Source of the DNA: Xanthobacter dioxanivorans
GTDB taxonomy: Bacteria > Pseudomonadota > Alphaproteobacteria > Rhizobiales > Xanthobacteraceae
NCBI RefSeq assembly: GCF_016807805.1
Contig: NZ_CP063362.1
Span: forward strand, 1,973,001 to 2,037,000
Length of the DNA stretch: 64,000 bases
Direction: 5' to 3'
In this document: piece by piece, positions 36,700 through 46,207 of the stretch
How positions within the stretch are numbered: the first letter of the stretch is position 1
How the letters are laid out: every line of letters begins with the position of its first letter
The notes under the pieces: generated by a model
Told to the model about the DNA's origin: nothing
The model's database searches: none
Seen by the model: only the letters and a program-made list of their open reading frames with translations
Translations under genes and position numbers: made by a program

Positions 36700-38616
36700 A
36701 TGGCGAGGCGCCGCTCCGTCCGGGATTGGGTCGTCCTGCGTCCGCGGGCCGCGCGCCGGGCATTCGGCGCCCTGTGGCTCTGCCTCATGCTGGCCGGCGC
36801 CGCCCCCTGCGGCGCCGCGGCGCCGCCGCGGCATGTGCTGGTTCTCTTCGAGAACAACCGCCTGCTGCCGGGTAATGTCCTGAGGGATCGGGGCATCACC
36901 AGCGCGCTGGGCGAAGCCAACCGCAACACCGACGTCAGCACCGAGTTCCTCGATTATCCGCGTTTCAGCGGCGAGGCCTATGTGGCCACCGTCACCCGCT
37001 TCCTGCGGGAGAAATATGCGGCGCGGCCGCCCGACGTCATCATCGTCGCCGGCGACAACGCGCTGGATTTCGCCCTGGGGGCGCGGGCCGACCTGTTCCC
37101 GTCGGTGCCCATCGTGCACGTGGGCGTCGCCCGTTCCTTCCTGGCATCGCGGACGCAGCTGCCGCCCGACGTGGTGGGGGTGCCCTTCGAGCAGGACTTT
37201 GCGGCGACCATCGATCAGGCGTTGAAATGGCATCCGCGCGCCACCCGCCTCGTCCTCATCACCGGCACCGCCGGGCGGGACCGCGTCTGGGAGGGCGAGG
37301 TGCGCCAGCTGGCGGCGCGCGTCGAAGGACGGGTGAGCGTCGAGATGCTGGAGGGCCGTCCTGTGGACGAGGTGCTGCGGCGGGTTGCCGAGCTCGGACC
37401 CGATGCGGTGGTGTTCACGCCGGGCTTCTTCCGTGACGGCGCCGGCAACCTGTTCACGCCGTCGGAATCGGCGCGCCTCATCGCCCAGGCGTCGACGGCG
37501 CCGGTCTATGGCCCCTTCGTCAGTTTCCTCGGCACCGGCGTGGTTGGTGGATGGATGGCCAGTTTCGAGGCGATGGGCCGCGAGGGCGGGTCGATCGCCG
37601 GCCGCCTGCTCGGCGGAGAGGCGCCATCGGCCCTGCACCTGCCCTCGGTGATGCCGTCCGCGCTGTACGTGGACTGGCGGCAGATCGAGCGCTGGGGGAT
37701 CGATCCGGGCGCGGTGCCGGCCGGCACCGTCGTCCAGTTCCGGGCGCCGAGCTTCTGGCAGACCTACCGGACGGAGGCGATCGCGGTTGTCCTGGCCTTC
37801 CTGCTGCAAAGCCTGCTGATGACCGCCCTGCTGGTCGAGCGCAACCGCCGCCGGCTGGCGCAGTCGAGCCTCGACCGGCATCGCTTCGAGCTCGCCCACG
37901 CCTCCCGGCTGGCGGTGGCGGGTGAACTGACCGGCTCCATCGCCCACGAGATCAACCAGCCGCTCGCGGCCATTCTAAGCAACGCGGCGGCGGCGGAAAT
38001 GCTGCTGCAATCGGGCGCGGCCCGGCCTGGCGACCTCAAGGACATTCTCGCCGACATCCGCCGCGACGATCTGCGGGCGAGCGAGGTGATCCGCCGGCTG
38101 CGGGCGCTGCTCGCCAAGCACGAGGTGGAGCGCCAGCCCTTCGACCTCAACGAAACGGTGAGCGACGTCATCACCCTGCTGAATGCCGAGGCCCGGCGCC
38201 GGCGCATCGTGCTGGGCGCCCGGACGCCGGCGGAGACGATCACGGTGGTCGGCGATCGCATCCAGGTGCAGCAGGTGCTCATCAACCTGATCATGAATGC
38301 CATGGATGCGCTGGCGGATACGCCCGATGAGCACAGGACCGTGAGCCTCTCCCTCGAGGGCTCGCACGCCGGGGCGACGATCAGGGTGCGCGATCGCGGC
38401 GTCGGCATCACCGCCGAGCACCTGCCGAAGCTGTTCGATTCCTTCTTCACCACCAAGCGCAAGGGCATCGGGCTCGGCCTGTCCATTGCGCGCACGCTGG
38501 TCGAGGCCCATGGTGGCACCATCGCGGCCGAGAGCGGCCCCGGGGACGGCGCCACCTTCACCATCTGGCTTCCCCGGGCGGCCCCCGGCAGCAGCGCGTG
38601 GGTCGGGGCGGCATGA
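36700..38616 (+). CDS. Sensor histidine kinase with ABC-receptor-like periplasmic domain
   Basis: 638 residues from the ATG. An export signal (about 15-42) precedes a periplasmic domain of about 300 residues with HVLVLFENNRLLPGN and a type I binding-protein fold, as in the ABC_sub_bind family. One helix (IAVVLAFLLQSLLMTALLV, about 360-378) is followed by a HisKA-like region with phospho-acceptor His in GSIAHEINQPLAAILSNAAA, 20 residues, and an HATPase with VRDRGVGI and GIGLGLS. A GTG at 36673 is an alternative start. The response regulator gene follows at once, overlapping in context (ATGAGTTCGGCATGA), so they pair. The ligand is unknown. Confidence 0.85.
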   Translation: MARRRSVRDWVVLRPRAARRAFGALWLCLMLAGAAPCGAAAPPRHVLVLFENNRLLPGNVLRDRGITSALGEANRNTDVSTEFLDYPRFSGEAYVATVTRFLREKYAARPPDVIIVAGDNALDFALGARADLFPSVPIVHVGVARSFLASRTQLPPDVVGVPFEQDFAATIDQALKWHPRATRLVLITGTAGRDRVWEGEVRQLAARVEGRVSVEMLEGRPVDEVLRRVAELGPDAVVFTPGFFRDGAGNLFTPSESARLIAQASTAPVYGPFVSFLGTGVVGGWMASFEAMGREGGSIAGRLLGGEAPSALHLPSVMPSALYVDWRQIERWGIDPGAVPAGTVVQFRAPSFWQTYRTEAIAVVLAFLLQSLLMTALLVERNRRRLAQSSLDRHRFELAHASRLAVAGELTGSIAHEINQPLAAILSNAAAAEMLLQSGAARPGDLKDILADIRRDDLRASEVIRRLRALLAKHEVERQPFDLNETVSDVITLLNAEARRRRIVLGARTPAETITVVGDRIQVQQVLINLIMNAMDALADTPDEHRTVSLSLEGSHAGATIRVRDRGVGITAEHLPKLFDSFFTTKRKGIGLGLSIARTLVEAHGGTIAAESGPGDGATFTIWLPRAAPGSSAWVGAA

Positions 38617-38623
38617 GTTCGGC

Positions 38624-39259
38624 ATGAGTGCGGCACCGCTGGTCCACGTGGTGGACGATGACGATTCCCTGCGCACGGCGGTGGCGCGGCTGCTGAATGC
38701 CGCCGGCCTGGAAGTGCGGGCCTACGCCTCCGCCGGCGACTTCCTGCTGCATCCCCTTCCGCACCGTCCCGGCTGCATCCTTCTGGACCTGCGCATGCCC
38801 GGCCCTTCGGGGCTGGAGCTTCAGCGGGCATTGCGCACGCTCGGCGCGACGCTGCCGGTGATCTTCTTCACCGCCCATGCGGACGTCGCGTGCAGCGTGG
38901 AGGCGATGAAAGCCGGCGCGGTGGATTTTCTCATGAAGCCGGTGGAGCCGCAGGTGCTTCTGGAAGCCGTCCAGCGGGCGCTGGAGCGCGACGCGCGCAT
39001 GCGAGCCGCGCGCACGGATGCCGACGACCTGCTCTCCCGCTTCGCCCTGCTGTCGCCGCGGGAGCGCGAGGTCTTCGACCTGGTGGTGGCGGGCAAGCTC
39101 AACAAGCAGATCGCCGACGAGCTCGGCATCGCAGAGCGCACCGTGAAGGCCCAGCGCGCTCAGCTCATGATCAAGCTGGGCGCCGAATCCGCCGCCGAGC
39201 TCGGCCGCCTCGCTGAACGTCTGCAGCGCCTGACCCAAGACCTGCCCGACAACCGATGA
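38624..39259 (+). CDS. FixJ-family response regulator
   Basis: 211 residues. The receiver has VVDDDDS, phospho-acceptor Asp in ILLDLRMPG, T in FFTAHAD and Lys in FLMKPV. A LuxR-type helix-turn-helix follows: LSPREREVFDLVVAGKLNKQ, 20 residues, then GIAERTVKAQRAQLM. The layout is that of FixJ/TodT regulators, which activate sigma-70 promoters after phosphorylation by the partner kinase encoded upstream. The start at 38624 was chosen over an out-of-frame ATG at 38613. Targets are not evident; the pca operon and the transporter genes nearby are candidates. Confidence 0.9.
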   Translation: MSAAPLVHVVDDDDSLRTAVARLLNAAGLEVRAYASAGDFLLHPLPHRPGCILLDLRMPGPSGLELQRALRTLGATLPVIFFTAHADVACSVEAMKAGAVDFLMKPVEPQVLLEAVQRALERDARMRAARTDADDLLSRFALLSPREREVFDLVVAGKLNKQIADELGIAERTVKAQRAQLMIKLGAESAAELGRLAERLQRLTQDLPDNR

Positions 39260-40460
39260 GGGGCTGGCCCCCGCTTGCAGGGGCGGCCGGATCCGGGCGG
39301 GGCCCCGGTTCATGTCCGGTCATGACGGGGCGAGGGCGCGATCGCCCGATTGGCGAACCGGCGCCCCCGGGCCGGGTCGACGCGCGCCGCCGCCCGAAAG
39401 TCTCTGAATATATCTTGATACCTCCGCGCTTGCCCTTTCGGGCATATGCGCCGTCCCCTTCGGCCGATGGTCCCGAGTGCGTTTCGGCTCCAAAGATGCC
39501 TGGGTCCGCGGTGCACGTGGCGAGTCGCCGGAACCGGTGATCGCCGTCGGCGACGCGGGCGGCCCGCCATGCACATCGGCGCAACGCCAAGCGCGAGCTG
39601 TTCTCCCTCGACGGGGTGCAGCTGGGCGCCATGCGCGTCGAGGATTTCAAGCCCCAAGCGGGCAACAGGCTTGACCGGTGGCCGCCGGTACCCCGCTATC
39701 GTCCTCCGCGGAAGCGGATGGAGAGCGACCCGTTCAGGCAGCTTCTGTCCGATCGGCATCGTCCTCCAGCCCGGCTGCCACCGGCCAGGACTGCCGCGAC
39801 CAAGCCGAGAGGCGAGGTCGCGGCAGCTTGCCCCCCGCTGTCCGACGCGCGACGCCGTCGCAGCTGAACGAGATCCCGTGGACGAAATCGAGCCGCGCCG
39901 CGCTTCTGTCTGTGTCATTGCCCTGCAATCCACCGGCGCGCCTGGAGGCTTTCCAGCGCCTGGGGAGCCCCGGCATTCGCGGCCGCTGAAGCCCATCGCA
40001 AAGGCTGTGAGGGAACCGGGCGGTGGACATGGTCCACCGCCCGGTAAGCCTACTCCGGTCAGGGCTTGGAGCAAGCGCGCGATAGTGCGCGGGTGGTTGC
40101 ACAACCTCATAGATCCAGTTTTTGGGAAATTTTTCGATCCAGGTTCCGCAAGCACCGGAACGGTCGCGAGGGCGGGGTGACGACCGCCGCCGCCACCGGC
40201 GGATTGGGCGGTAAGGGGTGCTTCCGCGCCCTCGACCGGCCGAGCCTGCGCGCTGCTGTGAGTCCGCCGGTGGCGTCGGTGGAGGCTGGGTGCGGGGAGG
40301 GGAGGCCGGTCGGGCGCCACTGTGTCGTCGCCCGCAATCGACCCCGGCGGTGGGAGCGCGCCGCGCCACCCGGAGACGAGACCCGTGCATCGTCTCAGCA
40401 AGTTCTTGAATTGTTCTGGTAGGTGGTGCAGCTTCACCCCCTCATTGGGGAGAGCACGCC
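39260..40460. other. 1.2-kb region without a recognisable gene
   Basis: I looked in all six frames and found no convincing protein. Long open frames occur on both strands but their sequences are Arg-, Pro- and Ala-rich and show no domain. A short plus-strand stretch near 39599-39650 (ELFSLDGVQLGAMRVEDFK) looks more protein-like and might be a scrap of a lost gene. A perfect hairpin lies at 40015-40045. The segment may be degraded coding DNA or hold a regulatory RNA. Confidence 0.4.
40015..40045. repeat. Perfect 14-base inverted repeat with 3-base loop
   Basis: ACCGGGCGGTGGAC, ATG, GTCCACCGCCCGGT. It has no T tract on either side, so it is not a standard terminator. It sits in the gene-poor gap and could be the core of a REP-like element or a structured RNA. 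Confidence 0.6.
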
Positions 40461-40709
40461 ATGGCGAAGAAGACGTTCTACGTGGTCCAGCCCTTCGAGC
40501 TGGGCAAGCGCGGCACGCTGAAAGCCGCCCCGGCCATGGAGGTCCGCACCGCTGCCGACGCCGAGCGCATCGCCCGCCGGATGGCGATCGTGAAAGCCGG
40601 AGCCATCGCCTTCTCGCGGGATGTGGATCCCGAATCGGATGATGCCGATCCGCCGGTGCTCATCGCGAGCTTCGGCACGGTCCCGGATGAGGGGCTGGAA
40701 GCGGCCTAG
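40461..40709 (+). CDS. Small conserved hypothetical protein (82 residues)
   Basis: Begins MAKKTFYVVQPFELGKRG and continues with AERIARRMAIVKAGAIAFSR, 20 residues, and an acidic C-terminus. I do not recognise a named domain, but sequences like this (a small protein with VVQPFE and a helix of A-x-R-I-A-R) occur in Rhizobiales genomes as I recall. The start codon is preceded by GGGGAGAGCACGCC. The codon pattern is that of a real gene and the composition is balanced. No neighbour suggests a role. Confidence 0.7.
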   Translation: MAKKTFYVVQPFELGKRGTLKAAPAMEVRTAADAERIARRMAIVKAGAIAFSRDVDPESDDADPPVLIASFGTVPDEGLEAA

Positions 40710-40754
40710 CGCGGATCGCGGTCAGATCGACCGGCGTCCTCCCGACACCACCGT

Positions 40755-40866
40755 CATGACCGGGCCTGTCCCGGCCCTCCACGCGGTTGGGCCGGGCACA
40801 CATCCTCTCGCAGGCCTGCGCCGGTGGTGCGGCCGCCATGCCCGGGACAAGCCCGGCCATGGCGGC
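40755..40866. repeat. Imperfect long inverted repeat (REP-like)
   Basis: CATGACCGGGCCTGTCCCGG near 40757 is mirrored by GCCCGGGACAAGCCCGGCCA near 40840, with few mismatches. Sequences of the form CATGGCCGGGCTTGTCCCGGCC are a common dispersed repeat of Rhizobiales intergenic DNA, so this is likely a member of that family. Confidence 0.6.
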
Positions 40867-40911
40867 GGCCGAAGAAAAACGCGGACACTGAATGTCGATC
40901 GGTCCTGGAGG

Positions 40912-40956
40912 GTTTTCGAGCGAAGTGGAGACCGGTTCGCGTGAAGAAGACGCGAT
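40912..40956. repeat. Rhizobiales intergenic repeat (GAAGTGG-ACCGGTTCGCGTGAAGAA type)
   Basis: The text TCGAGCGAAGTGG, AGACCGGTTCGCGTGAAGA and AGACGCG matches the small dispersed element found in many rhizobial genomes, which I know as GAGCGAAGTGGATACCGG followed by TTCGCGTGAAGAAAACGCG. It supports the order-level placement of the organism. Confidence 0.65.
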
Positions 40957-40970
40957 CGCGCAGAAACATC

Positions 40971-41014
40971 GGGCGTTTCCGCGTTTGCCCGATTCCGTGA
41001 AACGGGAAACGCCC
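40971..41014 (-). terminator. Inverted repeat 3' of the NitT-like ATPase gene
   Basis: GGGCGTTTCC at 40971-40980 is complementary to GGAAACGCCC at 41005-41014, 22 bases past the stop of the minus-strand ATPase gene. The 24-base loop can form further pairs. No clear T run follows on the minus strand, so it is a plausible but imperfect terminator. Confidence 0.45.
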
Positions 41015-41036
41015 GAGGTCCGATCCGCCGGAGCCT

Positions 41037-42374
41037 TCAGGCCGGGTTCTCCAGATTGAACTGCCGCGTGTGCTCGTCATAGCCGAACAGCTCGCCATAG
41101 CGCCCCCAGGTGATGAGCCCCCGCAGGGTCTCCTCGGCGAAGTCCTCGGACATGTGGTCTTCCAGCTCTTCGGAGAAGCGGGTGAACGGCGCGCGGTGCG
41201 AGGGCCGCTCGTCCAGCACCCGCCGGATGAGCCCGGCCAGCGGCACGTGGGCGATGAGGTGCTCGGCGAACAGGCGCTTGCGCGCATCCTGCTCGGAATC
41301 GACGAAGCGCCGGCCGGCGTCGGTGAGGCGCACGTCGCCTTCCTCCAGTTCGGCGAAGCGCAGCAATTGCAGCGTCTCGACGATGGGGAACAGCTCGTCC
41401 ACCTCCATCTGCAGCGTCGCCGCCAGGTCCGGCAGGTCCGCCTTGCCGCCGTAGGGCGCCGCCGCCAGGGCCTCCATGAGGCCGGACAGGAGGTTGGTCG
41501 AGATGTGCGGCAGCGCCATGCCGATGCCGGGCGCGCCGCTTTCTTCCTTGCGCGCGCCCGTGTCCACCGGCACGCGCTGGGTCATGCGCGCATAGATGTC
41601 GTCGACGATGGCGCGGAACACGGGATCGACGCGCGAGCGCGGGTGCGGCAGGTTGATCTTGATCTCCGCCGCCACCCGGCCGGGATTGGAGGAGAAGATG
41701 AGGATGCGATCGCACATGAGCACCGCCTCCTCGATATTGTGCGTGACCATCAGGATGGACTTGATGGGCAGGCGCCCCTCGATCCACAGCTCGATGAGGT
41801 CCGTGCGCAGCGTTTCGGCGGTGAGCACGTCGAGGGCGGAGAAGGGCTCGTCCATCAGCAGCAGGCGCGGATGCACCACCAGGGCGCGGGCAAATCCCAC
41901 GCGCTGGCGCATGCCGCCGGACAATTCCTTGGGATAGGCGCTCTCGAAGCCGTCGAGGCCGATGAGGTCGATGGCTTCCAGCGAGCGCCGCCGCCGTTCC
42001 GCCGCCGGCACGCCGATGGCCTCGAGTCCCACCTCCACATTCTCCAGCACGGTGAGCCAGGGGAACAGCGCGAAGCTCTGGAACACCATGGAGAGCCCTT
42101 CGCTGGGCCCGGTCACCGGCTTGCCACGCCATTCCACCCGGCCGGAGGTGGGCTTCACCAGGCCGCAGATGATGCGCAGCAGCGTCGACTTGCCCGAGCC
42201 CGACCGGCCGAGCAGGCCGACGACCTCGCCCTCGCGGATGGAGAGGGAGACGTCGTCCAGCACCACGAGGTCGGCATTGTCGCCCTTCTGGTAGATCTGG
42301 CGCACGCCGGCGGCATCCACCAGGAGCCCCTGCTCGGCCTGCGGCGCGCGGGCGGCGCGATCGATGGCGGTCAT
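41037..42374 (-). CDS. ABC transporter ATP-binding protein with C-terminal AAA-associated domain (NitT/TauT-like)
   Basis: 445 residues. The ATPase domain (about 15-270) has Walker A GRSGSGKST, signature LSGGMRQRVGFARA, Walker B LLLMDEPFSALD and the switch His in MVTHNIEEAV. The remaining 170 residues are the winged-helix-like AAA-associated domain, with SEELEDHMSEDFAEETLRGL, 20 residues, found in ATPases that partner a duplicated anion permease. The ATG at 42374 has GAGGAAACC upstream. The permease gene lies 11 bases upstream on the same strand, so they form one transporter. No solute-binding protein gene is nearby. Confidence 0.88.
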   Translation of the reverse strand: MTAIDRAARAPQAEQGLLVDAAGVRQIYQKGDNADLVVLDDVSLSIREGEVVGLLGRSGSGKSTLLRIICGLVKPTSGRVEWRGKPVTGPSEGLSMVFQSFALFPWLTVLENVEVGLEAIGVPAAERRRRSLEAIDLIGLDGFESAYPKELSGGMRQRVGFARALVVHPRLLLMDEPFSALDVLTAETLRTDLIELWIEGRLPIKSILMVTHNIEEAVLMCDRILIFSSNPGRVAAEIKINLPHPRSRVDPVFRAIVDDIYARMTQRVPVDTGARKEESGAPGIGMALPHISTNLLSGLMEALAAAPYGGKADLPDLAATLQMEVDELFPIVETLQLLRFAELEEGDVRLTDAGRRFVDSEQDARKRLFAEHLIAHVPLAGLIRRVLDERPSHRAPFTRFSEELEDHMSEDFAEETLRGLITWGRYGELFGYDEHTRQFNLENPA

Positions 42375-42385
42375 GGTTTCCTCCC

Positions 42386-44133
42386 TCAGTCGAGGCGCAG
42401 CCGGCGGCCGGCGAAGGCGTAAAGCGGTCGCCACAGCAGGCGGTTGAACAGCATCACGAAGATCGACATGACGGCTATGCCGAGCACGATGCGCGGATAG
42501 TCGCCGGCCACCGTCGCGTCGGCGATGTAGGCGCCGACGCCGTGGGCGCGCAGGGTGGTGTCGCCCCAGCTCGCCACCTCGGCGACGATGGAGGCGTTCC
42601 ACGAGCCGCCGCTCGCGGTGATGGCGCCGGTGACGTAATAGGGGAAGATCCCCGGCAGCATCACCTTGCGCCACCAGTTGATGCCGCGGATGCGGAAGGT
42701 GGAGGCCGCCTCCTTCAGGTCGTTGGGGAACGCGCTCGCCCCGGCGATGACGTTGAACAGGATGTACCACTGGGTGCCGAGCACCATCAGCGGCGACAGC
42801 CAGATGTCCGGGTCGAGGCCGAGCCGGACGATGGCCACCACGGCGAACGGAAACACGATGTTGGCCGGAAACGCGGCGAGGAACTGCGCCAGCGGCTGCA
42901 CCCGCTCGGCCCAGCGGGGCCGCAGGCCGATCCACACGCCGATGGGCACCCAGATGAGGGTGGCGAGGATGATCAGCACCACCACCCGCAGCATGGTGAG
43001 CACGCCGAGGCCGAACACCCGCACCACCTCGGGCATGGTCAGCTCCGTGGCGACAAAGGCGACGATGGTCCACAGGCAATAGGACGCCACCGCCAGCACC
43101 AGGGCAAGCCATGCCTTGTCGGCGAGAGGGCTCGCCCAGGCGCCGCCGACGGCGCGGCGCGCCTCCTGCGGCATGGCGGCGGGCAAGGCGAGGCGCTGGC
43201 GCGGCACGGCGGCGATCACGGCGCCGAGGGGGCGAGCGAGGCGCTGGAGCAGCACCGCCCGCCGCATGGCCGAGAGCAGCCAGGACCGAGGCGCGGCACC
43301 GCCGGCGGAGGTCTCCACCCGGAACTTGTCGGCCCACGCCACCAGCGGCCGGAACAGCAGCTGATCGTAGATGAGGATGACCGCGAGCATGGCCAGCACC
43401 GCCCAGCCGACGGCGGGCAGGTTCTGGTCCTTGATGGCGAGCGCCACGTAGGCGCCCACCCCCGGCAGGGTGATGGTGGTGTCGCCCACCGAGATGGCCT
43501 CCGAGGCGACCACGAAGAACCAGCCCCCGGACATGGACATCATGGTGTTCCACACCAGGCCCGGCATGGAGAACGGCACTTCCAGCCGCCAGAAGCGCTG
43601 CCAGCCGGTGAGGCGGAAACTGCGGGTGGCCTCGTCGAGGTCGCGCGGGACCGACTTCAGCGACTGGTAGAAGCTGAAGGTCATGTTCCAGGCCTGGCTG
43701 GTGAAGATGGCGAAGATGGCCGCGAGCTCCACCCCCAGCACCCGGCCGGGGAACAGCGCCATGAAGCCGACCACGGTGAACGAGAGGAAGCCGAGCACCG
43801 GCACCGACTGGAGGATGTCCAGCATCGGCACCAGCACCATCTCGGCCCGCCGGCTCTTCGCCGCCAGCGCGCCGTAGGCGAAGGTGAAGACGAGGGAAGC
43901 GACGATCGCCGCCAGCATGCGCAGGGTGGTGCGCAGCGCGTATTCCGGCAGCAGGGTCGGGTCGAGCGAGATCGGCGCCGACTTCAGGGCGGTGAGGGGG
44001 CCAGCGTCTGCTGTCCGCCATGGACCATCAGGATGAGGCCGCCGAACAGCAGGCCGAAGGCCAGCGCATCCCACAGGTTCAGCGCGAATCTGCGCCGGCG
44101 CCCCGCTTCCAGGGCCGGGTGGTGGAGGGTCAT
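42386..44133 (-). CDS. Duplicated NitT/TauT-like ABC permease, one-base frameshift near its 5' end
   Basis: The first 49 codons from ATG 44133 read MTLHHPALEAGRRRRFALN and LWDALAFGLLFGGLILM then stop as GGQQTLAPSPP. Adding one base in the C run at 43996-44000 (minus strand) gives TLAPLTALKSAPISLDP and joins the remaining frame, making a 582-residue protein. That carries two permease units, each with about six helices and an EAA-like loop, typical of duplicated anion permeases. The ATPase encoded 11 bases downstream has the matching AAA-associated domain. The total length is one base short of a multiple of three. Read as is, the product would lose its first helix or need re-initiation. Confidence 0.78.
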
Positions 44134-44577
44134 GGTCTGAAACCCGAAATCGACGTGGATCCGGATGGCCGGCAAAAGAGCAAGGCCGCGCGATGCCGCG
44201 GTTACGGCGCGTCAGTGCCGACTTCGGTCCGCGTCCGCGTGGCGGAGCAGCGGGTTCTTGCGGAGAAAGGGCGTCCGCATGGTTCACCTCGCATCCCTGA
44301 GCCTGCCGGCGGGACGGGGAACCAGACGCGAGGGGTCAGGTCCGGGCCGTCGCGAGCAAGCTCGAGCTAGATCGATTGGAACTGTCCATAAGAGACGAGT
44401 CTTTCGATGAAATCCGGCGCAGGGCGACCGGCTGCCCGCCTATCGCGCCGTCCCGGCGCGCGGTCAAGCGGGAATAGGCGGGCCGGGCGCGGATGTCGCA
44501 AGCCGATGGCCATGGCCGCTGCGGCAGGTGGCGATCGGGCAGGGGCAAATGCCGCACCGGCGGGGCGGACGACCGGA
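44134..44577. other. Intergenic gap, promoter region of the anion transporter
   Basis: 444 bases between the permease start and the protease stop, both minus strand. No gene seen. A short dyad (CGAGCAAGCTCG) lies near 44352 and would sit in the upstream region of the transporter operon; the AT-richer stretch around 44370-44410 could be its promoter. Confidence 0.35.
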
Positions 44578-45819
44578 TCAGCGGCATTCCACGAAGACCG
44601 TGAAGCCCTTGGCCGTCTCGGCGATGGTGGCGGGATCGAGGACCGGGGCGCCCCCTGCCGCCACCGGCGGGGTGATGCCGTTGCCGTCGAGGAAGGTCTG
44701 GGCGACCGTGCTCTTGATGGCGAAGTTCACGTTCTGCGCCAGGTCCTTGGTCACCGAGGCGAGGCGCAGGGCGTTGAGCTTGGAAACCACCACGCCGGCG
44801 ATGTTGCCGTACTGGTCCATAAGCGGCCCGCCGCTGTTGCCGGGCTGCACCGGCGCCGAGATCTGCACCATCCGGCTGTCGTCGTTGAGCCCCGACGTGG
44901 CGGTGACGTTGCCGACGGTGAAGTTGCCGGAGCTGGCCAGCAGGCCGGCGAGGGGGAAGCCGTAGATGTAGATGCTGTCGCCGATGCGCGTGCGCGCCGC
45001 GAGGGCGGGCACGCTCTTGGGGCCGGCGGCCGCCTTGAGCAAGGCGAGGTCGTTGATGGAGTCGCGGGCGAGCACCTGGACCGGCTCGGCCACGGATCCC
45101 GGGCGGGTGACCTGCACCACCTTGCAGCCGTCGATTACGTGGTGGTTGGTGAGGATGTGGCCGTTCGTGCTCACGAAGAAGCCGGTACCGGAGCTTTTGG
45201 CGTCCTCCGGGGCGCTGCCGCCGCCTTTCGCCTCGCTCCCCCGGGATTGGGGCGGCGGGGCGCGGCGCTCGGTGTCGCCACGGGCAAGCAGGGTCTTCTG
45301 GCAGTCGATGACGGCGCCGAGCGCCGCCATGGAGCCGGACAATGAAAGGCGGGCGATGCTCTTGCCCTGGAAGCGGACATCGAGGCTCCCGGCCCGGCCG
45401 ATGTCGACCATGAAGTCCTCCTTCAGGTTGGTCGCCACCAGGCTCTTTTCGTCGCCCGCATCGCCGCCGGTGAAGGTGCCGTTCCAGCGCCCCGCATTGG
45501 TCGCGATGAGCACAACCTCGTAGCGTTTGCCGGCCTGCACCGATCGCCAGCGGGGATTGCTGAGGCCGAAGAACAGCTTTTTGTCCTCCCCGCCGAAGCC
45601 GAACCACACGGTGGTCTTGTCCTCGTACCGCGCCTTGGCGAGGCAGCCGCTCACCGCGGTATTGACACCGATGTCCCAGCCGCGCACGTCGTCGAGGGTC
45701 TCGTCCATGGCGAGCAGGGACTGCGCCATCGTCCCCGTGCCGGACGCGAGAAGGCCGGCGGCGGCGAGCAGCAGGGCGCGGGCCGTGGCAGGGATCTTGT
45801 CGCGCAGCCGCCGGATCAT
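44578..45819 (-). CDS. Secreted trypsin-like serine protease
   Basis: 413 residues. A signal peptide (about 1-33, ending TMAQ) is followed by a DUF-like domain (about 36-180) and then a trypsin-2/DegP-type catalytic domain. The triad is readable: H227 in ILTNHHVIDG, D257 in DSINDLALL and S329 in VQPGNSGGPL. There is no PDZ domain, unlike DegP. The N-terminal domain with VWFGFGGEDKKLFFGLSNPR, 20 residues, is not one I can name. It probably acts in the periplasm. It stands alone with long gaps on both sides. Confidence 0.85.
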   Translation of the reverse strand: MIRRLRDKIPATARALLLAAAGLLASGTGTMAQSLLAMDETLDDVRGWDIGVNTAVSGCLAKARYEDKTTVWFGFGGEDKKLFFGLSNPRWRSVQAGKRYEVVLIATNAGRWNGTFTGGDAGDEKSLVATNLKEDFMVDIGRAGSLDVRFQGKSIARLSLSGSMAALGAVIDCQKTLLARGDTERRAPPPQSRGSEAKGGGSAPEDAKSSGTGFFVSTNGHILTNHHVIDGCKVVQVTRPGSVAEPVQVLARDSINDLALLKAAAGPKSVPALAARTRIGDSIYIYGFPLAGLLASSGNFTVGNVTATSGLNDDSRMVQISAPVQPGNSGGPLMDQYGNIAGVVVSKLNALRLASVTKDLAQNVNFAIKSTVAQTFLDGNGITPPVAAGGAPVLDPATIAETAKGFTVFVECR

Positions 45820-46207
45820 GGCCGGGCCGTTGGCGCGGAAAGAAGCGCGTCGGGCGACGGAAAGACGGGCGTCCGCGCCGGGGAAGGGATGGCCGCGTGC
45901 TTGCGGCGGCGCGCGGCGTGGATGCGGATGATCATGCCCAGCCCCCTGACCAAGACTTCAGTCCTCGACCAGGACACCCGATCCGCCGCGCCCCCACGCA
46001 ACGGCGTCGCCGCGATGCGCGGCACCGGCCGACGCAAGCCCTGCCGATCACAGGTTGCGTGCGGGAACGGTAACGCTCGGGCCGCCGGCTTTCAAGCGCG
46101 GCGCATGGCCGGTGCCGCCGCCGAGCGAAGTGTGGTGTCCGGTGTTGCGTGGGAGCGCCAATGCCTCCGGTTTGTCGGCTGAGCGCGCCGGTTCGCGCGA
46201 AAAGGTC
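45820..46207. other. Intergenic gap
   Basis: 388 bases upstream of the protease gene and downstream of the sugar-isomerase gene (both minus strand). I see no gene, no clear terminator and no repeat. A promoter for the protease should be here. Confidence 0.35.

Noticed and set aside
39310..40437. 375-codon minus-strand frame in the gene-poor gap
   Set aside because: No domain, biased composition and no ribosome site; I do not call it a gene.
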